Source: SHLQ01 sp964610745 (GTDB lineage: Bacteria > Actinomycetota > Acidimicrobiia > Acidimicrobiales > SHLQ01). From it: a DNA stretch of 64,000 bases. How positions within the stretch are numbered: position 1 is the first letter of the stretch; each line of letters begins with the position of its first letter. The stretch is taken from the NCBI GenBank assembly GCA_964610745.1, contig CAZSYL010000013.1, positions 7,864 through 71,863 of the forward strand, given 5' to 3'. Shown piece after piece: positions 32,607 to 40,316 of this stretch. The translations under genes and the position numbers were made by a program. The notes beneath the pieces are model-generated. The model was not told the DNA's origin and ran no database searches. It saw only the letters and a list, made by a program, of their open reading frames with translations.

Positions 32607-33830
32607 ATGAGCAGAGTGGTCGTTGTTGGCTCAGGTGGACGCGAGCATGCTCTGGCAGATGTGCTTGCCCGCACCGCGACCGAAGTCCTGGTGACTCCTG
32701 GCAACCCCGGGATTCCCGGATCGATCGATACCCCAGCGACTGAACTGGATGCCGATCTGTTTGTGATCGGTCCAGAAGTTCCGCTGGTGGACGGTTTGGC
32801 CGACGAGCTTCGAGCCCAGGGGAAGTTGGTCTTTGGTCCGGGTGCCGATGGCGCTCAACTCGAAGGTAGCAAGTCCTATATGAAGGAACTCCTGGTTGCG
32901 GCCGGGGTACCGACCGCTCGCCACGGTTCCTTTTCCGAGGTCGAGCCAGCCCTTGAGTTTCTGGCAGAAATGTCGGCTCCTTTTGTCCTCAAGACCGATG
33001 GGCTTGCTGCGGGTAAAGGCGTGTTGGTCACCGACAGCCGCGAGCGCGCAGAAGCCGCGGTTCACGAATACCTGTCCGGTGAAGCCTTTGGCGCTGCCGG
33101 CGCAACGCTCGTGATCGAAGAAGGTCTTGTTGGCCCGGAAGTCTCGGTCTTTGCAATCTGCGATGGAACGAAAGCCGTTGCGCTCTCGCCCGCACAGGAT
33201 CACAAGCGGGTGTTTGATGGCGACCTCGGCCCAAACACCGGAGGCATGGGGGCCTATACCCCGCTGGAGTGGGCTGACCCCGATCTCGTCGACGTGGTCA
33301 TGCGCGAGCACATCGAGCCGACACTCGCCGAGCTCACGAGGCGGGGAATCGACTACCGCGGTGTGCTTTTCGCGGGGTTGATGCTCACGAACGACGGCCC
33401 AAAGATGCTCGAATACAACGTGCGGTTCGGTGATCCCGAAACACAGGTCGTGCTACCGCGTATCGAGTCCGATCTCGTCGAACTCCTCAGCCAGGCGGCC
33501 GCAGGAAGTATCACCTCAACACCAACGTTCTCCACCGATGCGCTGGCAATCGTCGTGTTGGCGAGCGAGGGTTATCCCGCGACCCCACGAACTGGCGATG
33601 TCATCGGCGGTCTCGACGCAGCTCGCGGCCTCGAGGGCGTGTCGGTCTACACCGCTGGTGTGAAAGCAAACGATAAGGGTGAACTGCTCACTGGCGGCGG
33701 GCGTGTACTGAACGTTGTTGGACGTGGGGCAACGATCGACGCAGCGGTTGATGCTGCGTACGCCGGCGTCGCGCAGATCTCATGGCCCGGCATGCACTAT
33801 CGATCAGATATCGCCAAACAGGCCATCTAG
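32607..33830 (+). CDS. purD: Phosphoribosylamine-glycine ligase (GAR synthetase)
   Basis: A 407-residue ATP-grasp enzyme joining phosphoribosylamine to glycine. N-terminal VVVVGSGGREHALA, then LKTDGLAAGKGVLVTDS (ATP site), GPNTGGMGAYTPLE (signature region) and LEYNVRFGDPETQ (metal-binding end of the ATP-grasp fold). Slightly shorter than the 420-430 usual length. It follows purA by about 50 bases and is followed within 14 bases by purB, so probably one transcript. Confidence 0.97.
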   Translation: MSRVVVVGSGGREHALADVLARTATEVLVTPGNPGIPGSIDTPATELDADLFVIGPEVPLVDGLADELRAQGKLVFGPGADGAQLEGSKSYMKELLVAAGVPTARHGSFSEVEPALEFLAEMSAPFVLKTDGLAAGKGVLVTDSRERAEAAVHEYLSGEAFGAAGATLVIEEGLVGPEVSVFAICDGTKAVALSPAQDHKRVFDGDLGPNTGGMGAYTPLEWADPDLVDVVMREHIEPTLAELTRRGIDYRGVLFAGLMLTNDGPKMLEYNVRFGDPETQVVLPRIESDLVELLSQAAAGSITSTPTFSTDALAIVVLASEGYPATPRTGDVIGGLDAARGLEGVSVYTAGVKANDKGELLTGGGRVLNVVGRGATIDAAVDAAYAGVAQISWPGMHYRSDIAKQAI

Positions 33831-33844
33831 TTCAGGAGACATCA

Positions 33845-35266
33845 GTGAGCACCATCGGCAATGTTCTTGCAGGGCGCTACGCCAGCACCGAAATGGTCGG
33901 CATCTGGTCACCAGAAGCCAAGATCGTGCTTGAACGTCAACTCTGGATAGCGGTGCTTCGTGCACAAGGCGAACTCGACGTCGATGTGCCGGCAGGCGTA
34001 GTCGAAGCGTACGAGGCGGTGATCGATCAGGTGGACCTTTCGTCCATTGCCGAGCGCGAACTCGTTACCCGTCACGACGTGAAGGCTCGAATAGAAGAGT
34101 TCAACGCGCTCTCGGGCCATGAGCACATCCACAAAGCAATGACGTCGCGCGATCTCACCGAGAACGTCGAACAGCTGCAGATTCGCCGAGGTCTTGAGTT
34201 GGTCCGTGATCGCATCGTCGCCACGCTGGCTCGCCTGACCGAGCGAGCTGTGGAGTATTCCGATGTGGCGATGGCCGGTCGAAGCCACAACGTTGCGGCG
34301 CAGGTCACCACGCTCGGCAAGCGGTTTGCTTCAGCCGCAGAAGAACTACTTCAGGCGCACTCACGCGTAGATGAACTGATTCGCAGGTATCCGCTTCGTG
34401 GCATCAAAGGTCCCATGGGAACCCAGCAGGATCTTCTCGACCTGCTCGGCGACCCAAGCACGGTCGCCGAACTCGAAAGGCGCGTTGCTGTACACCTTGG
34501 ATTTGAGGCATCGCTCGACAGTGTCGGTCAGGTCTACCCACGTTCACTCGACTTCGATGTGGTGTCGGCACTCCTACAGGTGTGTTCTGGTCCGGCGAGC
34601 TTCAGCAACACCGTGCGGCTCATGGCGGGCCAAGAACTCGTGACCGAAGGCTTCAAGGCCGGGCAGGTCGGTTCATCGGCGATGCCTCACAAGATGAACG
34701 CGCGCTCATCTGAACGAGTCGTCGGCTTTCAGGCCATCCTGCGCGGTCACGTCACGATGATTGGATCACTTGCCGGTGATCAATGGAACGAAGGCGACGT
34801 CAGTTGTTCGGTCGTTCGACGCGTGGCTATGCCCGATGCGTTTCTCGCGATCGATGGCATGTTCGAAACGTTCCTGACCATCCTTGACGAGTTCGGTGCT
34901 TTTCCCGCCGTCATCGACCGCGAACTCGAGCGCTACCTGCCGTTTCTCTCGACGACCAAACTTCTGATCGCTGCGGTCAAGGCAGGTGTGGGACGAGAAC
35001 AAGCTCACGAGGTAATCAAAGAACATGCCGTGGCGGTTGCGCTCGACATGCGTGAGCGGGGACTGAGTAATAACGACTTGCTCAGCCGCCTCGACGCCGA
35101 CGAACGGTTTCCGGTCGATCCAAGCGAACTTGACGCTGCAATCTCCGACCCGATCAGCCTTGCGGGGCTGGCTCAGGCTCAGGTGGCCGCCATCGTGCAA
35201 CGGGTGACGACGCTTGTCGAGGCAAGCCCCGACGCTGCGGGTTACAAACCGGGTGACATTCTCTGA
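33845..35266 (+). CDS. purB: Adenylosuccinate lyase
   Basis: A 473-residue lyase of the fumarase/aspartase superfamily; it cleaves SAICAR and adenylosuccinate to fumarate plus AICAR or AMP. I choose GTG at 33845 (VSTIGNVLAGRYASTEMVG), with AGGAG at 33834-33838 six bases upstream; the longer open frame overlaps purD. SRDLTENVEQLQIRRGLEL carries the substrate-binding region, and GSSAMPHKMNAR is the catalytic signature loop. Slightly longer than Bacillus PurB. It converges with the GGDEF-EAL gene 26 bases downstream. Confidence 0.96.
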   Translation: MSTIGNVLAGRYASTEMVGIWSPEAKIVLERQLWIAVLRAQGELDVDVPAGVVEAYEAVIDQVDLSSIAERELVTRHDVKARIEEFNALSGHEHIHKAMTSRDLTENVEQLQIRRGLELVRDRIVATLARLTERAVEYSDVAMAGRSHNVAAQVTTLGKRFASAAEELLQAHSRVDELIRRYPLRGIKGPMGTQQDLLDLLGDPSTVAELERRVAVHLGFEASLDSVGQVYPRSLDFDVVSALLQVCSGPASFSNTVRLMAGQELVTEGFKAGQVGSSAMPHKMNARSSERVVGFQAILRGHVTMIGSLAGDQWNEGDVSCSVVRRVAMPDAFLAIDGMFETFLTILDEFGAFPAVIDRELERYLPFLSTTKLLIAAVKAGVGREQAHEVIKEHAVAVALDMRERGLSNNDLLSRLDADERFPVDPSELDAAISDPISLAGLAQAQVAAIVQRVTTLVEASPDAAGYKPGDIL

Positions 35267-35292
35267 GCGGTCTCTGAATCAGGCCGGGTCAC

Positions 35293-37584
35293 CTATGCAG
35301 GTTGGTGGCTAGAAGCGGGCTCCATGGGTTGAAGCGGGGCGGCTTCAGGGTCTGGATGTGTGGAGTTGGTGAATTCGGGGTGTACCGAGTCGAAGAGTTG
35401 CACGACCACTTCGGCGGACATTGGCTTGGCCAGGCCGAACCCCTGGAGGACGTCGCAGTCGACCGATGCAATGAGTTCGAGTTCGGGTCGGGTTTCGATA
35501 CCTTCGAGAACGACCTGCAATCCAAGGCCCTTCCCCAGGGCGGCGATGCCCTGAAGCAACTTGAGATGGCCAGCGTCGGTCGCTGCAGCAGCGACGAAGC
35601 TGCGGTCGACCTTGATTTCGTCGATCTGGAGTTGATGCAGGTAACTCAGTGACGAATAGCCGGTGCCAAAGTCATCGATCGAGACGAGCACTCCCATCTC
35701 CGAAAGTTGAGCGAGCACGGAGCGATGAGCTGGACTTTCGTCGGAGAGCAGCACGCTCTCGGTGACCTCGATCTTGATCTTGTCGCGAGCCGCTGGATAA
35801 CGGTCGAGCAATCGGGCGAGAAATGGAACGAAGTTTGGTTCGTTCAGGTGAATTGCCGAGATGTTGGTCGCGATCGTCGGAACGTGGTTCGTCGTTTCTG
35901 ACCACTCGGTGATCGTTTTGCAGACGTGCTCGAGTGCCCATTCGCCGAGTGCTGGAATCAAGCCCGACCCCTCGGCGATCGGTATGAACTCACTCGGACC
36001 GACGATCCCGAACTTGCTGTTATCCCATCGGGCCAGCGCTTCGACTGAACAGACTTGACCCATTCGATCGAACAGGGGTTGAAATGCCATCTCGAGTGAT
36101 TTCGAGTCAATGGCTGTTCGAAGCTCGGGTAGCAATTGCATCTGGCGACAGAAGGCATCGGACATGTGGGGTTCGTAGATTGCGAAGGTGCCGCGGAGCT
36201 TTCGTTTTGCTTCGTACAAAGCAAGATCCGCCTTTGCCATCAGGTCTTCCTGATCGTGGCTATCGCGTGGCGCCAGTGCAATGCCGGCGGTAATTGCGAT
36301 TCGAGCTTCGCCAGCTCGTGTCTTCGCGGTATAGCTACCCACTGAACAAACTCGAGCGGCGAGTTCGTCGATGAGATCCTCAACATGTTGGTCGGGCGCC
36401 GAGAGGAGAGCGAACTCATCGCCGCCAAGTCGTGCGAAGAACTCACCAGGAGCGAGAACGTCGTTGATCCGCTCGGCGAACGAAACCAATAGTTCATCTC
36501 CGGCGAGATGACCCAGACTGTCATTGATTCTTTTGAAACCGTCCAGATCCAGGATCAGTAGAGCAAACGGTTCGTTGTTGTCTCCTGCAGCGGACTCGCC
36601 GGCGTTCTCGAAATTTGTGAGTCGACGGGAAACCTCGGCAATGAAGGCGGCGCGGTTCGGGATGTCGGTGAGGGGGTCGTGCGATGCCTCATGTTCGAGT
36701 TGGGAGCGCAGTTCGGCAACGCTGCCGAGGCTGCGTGCCAGAGCGCCGATCTCATCGTCCCGATTCGACAAGTCGGTCGACTCTTGATCGATGCGTTCTG
36801 AGAGCCCCAATCCTGTTTCACTCGAACCGAGCTGATTCGCGAACTGGATGAGTCGATAGAGCGGTCGAGAAATCCAGAACAACGAAGCGATCGAGAAGCT
36901 CAGAATGACGACGATCAACAGGACGGTCAGGGTGAGTGCGCTGCCGTCGATCTCTGAGTTGAGGCGTTCGACATCCTCCACAAAGCCGACATCCACCGCG
37001 AGGATGCCGACAACCGCGTCCGTCTGATCGATGAGCGGCGTGAGATAGGCAAAGCGATTTCTATCACCAACAGGAACACTACCGATGAAGGTTTCTCCGT
37101 TCGATACGTCTTCGAACGCTGGGTGTCGGTCGCCGATCAGCCCGGGTTCGACCATCGTGTCGCCCATACGGTCACCGGTGTCGGTACGAAAGCTGGTCGC
37201 GATTCGGTCGAAGCTTCCCGTCTCATCGTTGAGGCGAAAAATGTTGGAAGCTCCTTCGTTCGCTCCGCTAATCGCGTCGACGACCGAGTTCCATGTTTCG
37301 TCGGGCTCCAACCGGCTTGAATCGACCGTCAGGCTCTGCGGAAGGTTCTCTCCGTCCCTTTGAATGACGACGTCATCGATATGAGCCATGAAGATCGCAG
37401 CGCCCGCGCGCGCGGCTCGATCGATTCGGGTGGAAGCCTGCTCCTCGTTGATTTCGTGGATGTGGTTCAACCCAAAAACAGCCAAAGCAATGAGAGACGC
37501 TGCCGCGGCCAGGAATGAGTACAACGGCATGCGGGCGCCGAGCATCCACGAGCGTCCACTTCCGCTGTCCAAGCGGTCGGTCAT
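35293..37584 (-). CDS. Membrane-bound GGDEF-EAL protein (diguanylate cyclase/phosphodiesterase)
   Basis: A 763-residue c-di-GMP enzyme. One membrane helix near residues 21-42 (LYSFLAAAASLIALAVFGL) and another near 215-240 enclose a periplasmic sensor of about 170 residues (Cache-like, my inference), then a HAMP segment (residues about 240-290, ISRPLYRLIQFANQLG). The GGDEF domain has FARLGGDEFALL (about 382-392). The EAL domain has SVEALARW (about 513), IKIEVTESVLLSD, SIDDFGTGYSSLSYL, IKVDRSF and VVLEGIET, i.e. all metal and catalytic residues. Both activities could be functional; net direction cannot be predicted. It lies antisense in the middle of the purine cluster. Confidence 0.93.
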   Translation of the reverse strand: MTDRLDSGSGRSWMLGARMPLYSFLAAAASLIALAVFGLNHIHEINEEQASTRIDRAARAGAAIFMAHIDDVVIQRDGENLPQSLTVDSSRLEPDETWNSVVDAISGANEGASNIFRLNDETGSFDRIATSFRTDTGDRMGDTMVEPGLIGDRHPAFEDVSNGETFIGSVPVGDRNRFAYLTPLIDQTDAVVGILAVDVGFVEDVERLNSEIDGSALTLTVLLIVVILSFSIASLFWISRPLYRLIQFANQLGSSETGLGLSERIDQESTDLSNRDDEIGALARSLGSVAELRSQLEHEASHDPLTDIPNRAAFIAEVSRRLTNFENAGESAAGDNNEPFALLILDLDGFKRINDSLGHLAGDELLVSFAERINDVLAPGEFFARLGGDEFALLSAPDQHVEDLIDELAARVCSVGSYTAKTRAGEARIAITAGIALAPRDSHDQEDLMAKADLALYEAKRKLRGTFAIYEPHMSDAFCRQMQLLPELRTAIDSKSLEMAFQPLFDRMGQVCSVEALARWDNSKFGIVGPSEFIPIAEGSGLIPALGEWALEHVCKTITEWSETTNHVPTIATNISAIHLNEPNFVPFLARLLDRYPAARDKIKIEVTESVLLSDESPAHRSVLAQLSEMGVLVSIDDFGTGYSSLSYLHQLQIDEIKVDRSFVAAAATDAGHLKLLQGIAALGKGLGLQVVLEGIETRPELELIASVDCDVLQGFGLAKPMSAEVVVQLFDSVHPEFTNSTHPDPEAAPLQPMEPASSHQPA

Positions 37585-37703
37585 GGCCGCGATCTCCTCA
37601 TTCCTTTGTCTAACAGCCGTTTGATCGGTGCAGATTCACCTGAACTTGAGTGAGCCAAATGAGATGTTTTTAGGTGCGTTGGGCATCTCTGGATACCGGG
37701 CAA

Positions 37704-37709
37704 TAACTT
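37704..37709 (+). promoter_or_regulatory. -10 element (TAACTT) for leaderless purC
   Basis: TAACTT fits TANNNT and ends seven bases before the GTG start of purC at 37717. The divergent GGDEF-EAL gene begins about 130 bases away, so purC needs its own promoter. Confidence 0.5.
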
Positions 37710-37716
37710 CGGAAGA

Positions 37717-38592
37717 GTGAAGGTCGATCTTCCCCATTTGTACGCCGGCAAGGTCCGTGAAATGTACGATGCCGGCGACGGTACATTGTTGATAGTTGCG
37801 AGCGACCGTCTCTCGGCATTCGACGTCGTCATGGGTCAACCCGTGCCCGAAAAAGGCCGTGTACTCACCGCGATTTCTGCGTTCTGGTTCGACTACCTCG
37901 CTGAGGTCGCACCGAACCACCTGATCAGTACCGATTTGGAGGATTTTCCCGAAGGTGCACAGGACCCCGAGCTCAGCGGCAGATCGATGCACGTGAAGCG
38001 GGCTGACATGTTGCCGATCGAATGTATTGTGCGCGGCTACGTCGCGGGTTCTGGCTGGAAAGAATATTCAGAGTCGGGGACGATTCATGGTCAGACAATG
38101 CCCGGTGGTTTGCACAAGAGTTCGAAGCTGACAGAGCCGATCTTCACACCATCGACAAAGGCGCAGGATGGGCTCCACGACGAGAACATCAGCTTCGAAA
38201 CCGCGGTTGGTTTGGTGGGTACTGAGCTTGCGGAGAAGGCGAGAAACATCTCACTCGAGCTCTATACGCGGGCTGCAGACTACGCTGCCGATCGTGGCAT
38301 CCTGATCGCCGACACGAAGTTCGAGTTGGGTCTCATCGATGGTGAACTAGTGATCGCCGACGAGGTGCTGACGCCGGACAGTTCGCGTTTCTGGCCGGCC
38401 GAGGCGTGGGAGCCTGGTTCCACACCTCCGAGCTACGATAAACAGCCGGTACGCGACTACCTAGATTCACTCGATTGGGACAAGACGCCTCCCGCGCCAC
38501 ACCTTCCCGACGAGGTCATTGCAAGCGCGTACGCCAGGTATATCGAAGGCTACGAACGCTTGACGGGACGGCCGTTTGCGGACTGGGTCTAA
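37717..38592 (+). CDS. purC: Phosphoribosylaminoimidazole-succinocarboxamide synthase
   Basis: A 291-residue SAICAR synthetase, of the larger Gram-positive/eukaryote-like size. LYAGKVREMYDAGDGTLLIVASDRLSAFD is at the start; IECIVRGYVAGSGWKEY and DEVLTPDSSRFWPAEAW (the SAICAR synthetase signatures) follow, with KQPVRDYLDSL near the end. The GTG at 37717 is the likely start. purS lies 75 bases downstream. Confidence 0.97.
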   Translation: MKVDLPHLYAGKVREMYDAGDGTLLIVASDRLSAFDVVMGQPVPEKGRVLTAISAFWFDYLAEVAPNHLISTDLEDFPEGAQDPELSGRSMHVKRADMLPIECIVRGYVAGSGWKEYSESGTIHGQTMPGGLHKSSKLTEPIFTPSTKAQDGLHDENISFETAVGLVGTELAEKARNISLELYTRAADYAADRGILIADTKFELGLIDGELVIADEVLTPDSSRFWPAEAWEPGSTPPSYDKQPVRDYLDSLDWDKTPPAPHLPDEVIASAYARYIEGYERLTGRPFADWV

Positions 38593-38667
38593 GTCTCGAT
38601 CTGGTGGTGTGTCCAAGTCCCGAGTTTGACTCAACAAAATCGTCTCTCGAGGAGATAGGTTCGGACC

Positions 38668-38931
38668 ATGAAGTTTCACGCCGTGATCGACATTCAACTG
38701 CACCCGGGAATCGCCGACCCACAGGGTTCGACCATTGAGCGTGCTCTGCCCACGCTTGGATTCGACGGTATCTCGAAGGTGCGTGCCGGCAAGAGCATCC
38801 ACCTCGACATCGAGGCAACCGATGCTGCGACCGCCGAAGCTCAACTCGCAGAAGTGTGTGAGAAGTTCTTGACCAACCCGGTGATCGAAGACGCGTCGAT
38901 CTCGGTCGTCGAACTGGCCGAGGCCAACTAA
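38668..38931 (+). CDS. purS: Phosphoribosylformylglycinamidine synthase subunit PurS
   Basis: An 87-residue small subunit of the three-part FGAM synthase (PurL/PurQ/PurS). FHAVIDIQLHPGIADPQGSTI at the start, then FDGISKVRAGKSIHLDIEA and FLTNPVIEDASISVVEL. It bridges PurL and PurQ in the complex. The stop overlaps the purQ ATG (TAATG). Confidence 0.95.
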   Translation: MKFHAVIDIQLHPGIADPQGSTIERALPTLGFDGISKVRAGKSIHLDIEATDAATAEAQLAEVCEKFLTNPVIEDASISVVELAEAN

Positions 38932-39605
38932 TGGCAGCCAAGGTCGGCGTTGTTCGTTTTCCCGGCACCAACTGTGAATTCGACACGGTCGAGGCAATCA
39001 ACGCGCTCGGCGGCCAGGGAGAAATCCTGTGGCACGGGGATAACACGGTTGGCGACAGCGACGCGATCATCATCGCGGGAGGCTTCGCCCATGGTGACTA
39101 TCTCCGTCCTGGCGCGATTGCTCGATTCAGCCCGATCATGGACGCAGTGGTTGCAGCTGCGAATGGTGGCATGCCGATCGTTGGTATCTGCAACGGCTTC
39201 CAAGTACTCACCGAAGCGGGTCTGCTTCCCGGCGCCCTCCAGAAGAACGCCGGATTGAAGTTCATCAACGATTGGCAGATGCTGAGCGTGGCATCGACCG
39301 ACTCCGTGCTGACGACGGCAGCCGAGATCGGTCAGGAGCTCAACATTCCAATCAACCACTTCGAGGGCAACTACACGTGCAGCCCCGAAACGCTGGCACA
39401 GCTTCGCGACAATGATCAGATCGTGCTCACCTATGTGGGCAACCCGAACGGATCAGTCGCCGATATTGCCGGAGTCTGCAATGTTGGACGCAATGTTGTC
39501 GGCCTGATGCCCCACCCCGAGCGAGCAAGTCATGACCTTCTAGGGTCGAGTGATGGCAACGTCTTGCTTCAGAGCATTCTCGATTCGGTTGGAGTCGCCG
39601 TCTAG
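38931..39605 (+). CDS. purQ: Phosphoribosylformylglycinamidine synthase subunit PurQ (glutaminase)
   Basis: A 224-residue class I glutamine amidotransferase that supplies ammonia to PurL. VGVVRFPGTNCEFDT, the oxyanion region GGFAHGDYLRPGAIARFSP, the nucleophile Cys in VGICNGFQVL and the His-Glu pair in LMPHPERA are all visible. Its stop codon is the first TAG inside a 13-bp tandem repeat (39598-39636). Confidence 0.97.
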   Translation: MAAKVGVVRFPGTNCEFDTVEAINALGGQGEILWHGDNTVGDSDAIIIAGGFAHGDYLRPGAIARFSPIMDAVVAAANGGMPIVGICNGFQVLTEAGLLPGALQKNAGLKFINDWQMLSVASTDSVLTTAAEIGQELNIPINHFEGNYTCSPETLAQLRDNDQIVLTYVGNPNGSVADIAGVCNVGRNVVGLMPHPERASHDLLGSSDGNVLLQSILDSVGVAV

Positions 39606-39636
39606 GTCGCCCGTCTAGGTCGCCCGTCTAGGTCGC
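39598..39636 (+). repeat. 13-bp tandem repeat at the purQ stop
   Basis: Three exact copies of CCGTCTAGGTCGC. The first copy spans the last sense bases and the TAG stop of purQ; the other two lie after the gene. Confidence 0.95.
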
Positions 39637-39721
39637 ATTGTGTGGCCCGTTCCGACGGATGAACGAGGGCCGGGCTTGGGTCGATGGAATATTGAGCGCG
39701 GTTCGTTAACTTTGTCGTTGT

Positions 39722-40231
39722 ATGGCAGCCATTCCCGTTCGTCGTCTCAATCACGCGGTCCTGTTCGTCTCCGATGTCGAACGCTCGGCACGTTTTTGGA
39801 CGAGTGCCTTCGATATGGAGATCGCCGCGGAGATCGATCAGGCCAACGCCATCTTCCTTCGGCTCCGAGGACAATCCAATCACCACGATCTTGGGCTCTT
39901 TGGTCTCGGGCCCGATGTTCGAAGGGCCGCCGGTCGAGAAATCGGGCTCTACCATTTGGCCTGGCAGGTCGACACCATCGACGAACTCGCCGCTGCGAAA
40001 GAGACGCTCGCAAACCTCGGTGCGTTGGTGGGCGAGTCGAGCCACGGGGCGACAAAGAGCCTGTACGGACACGACCCTGACGGCAATGAGTTCGAGGTGA
40101 TGTGGATGGTTCCTCGTGACGATTGGGGCGAGTACGAACACGAGGCCATCGTCGAACCGCTCGACCTCGCAGGCGACACCGCCAGGTGGTCCGGCATCTC
40201 GACCGCCGATCAGACCACCGTTGTTCCCTGA
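39722..40231 (+). CDS. VOC-family (glyoxalase/bleomycin resistance/dioxygenase-like) protein
   Basis: A 169-residue vicinal-oxygen-chelate protein with two beta-alpha-beta-beta-beta modules. The expected metal ligands are His in RLNHAVLFVSD, His in LYHLAWQVD and Glu in NEFEVMWMV. The C-terminal half (GHDPDGNEFEVMW) resembles catechol 2,3-dioxygenase-like and related enzymes. Substrate unknown. TAACTT at 39708-39713 ends eight bases before the ATG and could be a leaderless -10. It lies between purQ and purL in the same direction. Confidence 0.88.
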   Translation: MAAIPVRRLNHAVLFVSDVERSARFWTSAFDMEIAAEIDQANAIFLRLRGQSNHHDLGLFGLGPDVRRAAGREIGLYHLAWQVDTIDELAAAKETLANLGALVGESSHGATKSLYGHDPDGNEFEVMWMVPRDDWGEYEHEAIVEPLDLAGDTARWSGISTADQTTVVP

Positions 40232-40304
40232 GTCGGTAGCTACCATCCAACAAATTTTCTCGAAGGTCACAGGGCCAAAGTGATCAACGCCGAGGGCATG
40301 GCGT

Positions 40305-40310
40305 TAGATT
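40305..40310 (+). promoter_or_regulatory. -10 element (TAGATT) for leaderless purL
   Basis: TAGATT fits TANNNT and ends six bases before the purL ATG at 40317; no Shine-Dalgarno sequence is visible. Confidence 0.5.
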
Positions 40311-40316
40311 TCTCGT

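Noticed and set aside
31430..32704. Long open frame antisense to purA
   Set aside because: Shadow of purA; no recognisable domain, and purA accounts for the conservation.
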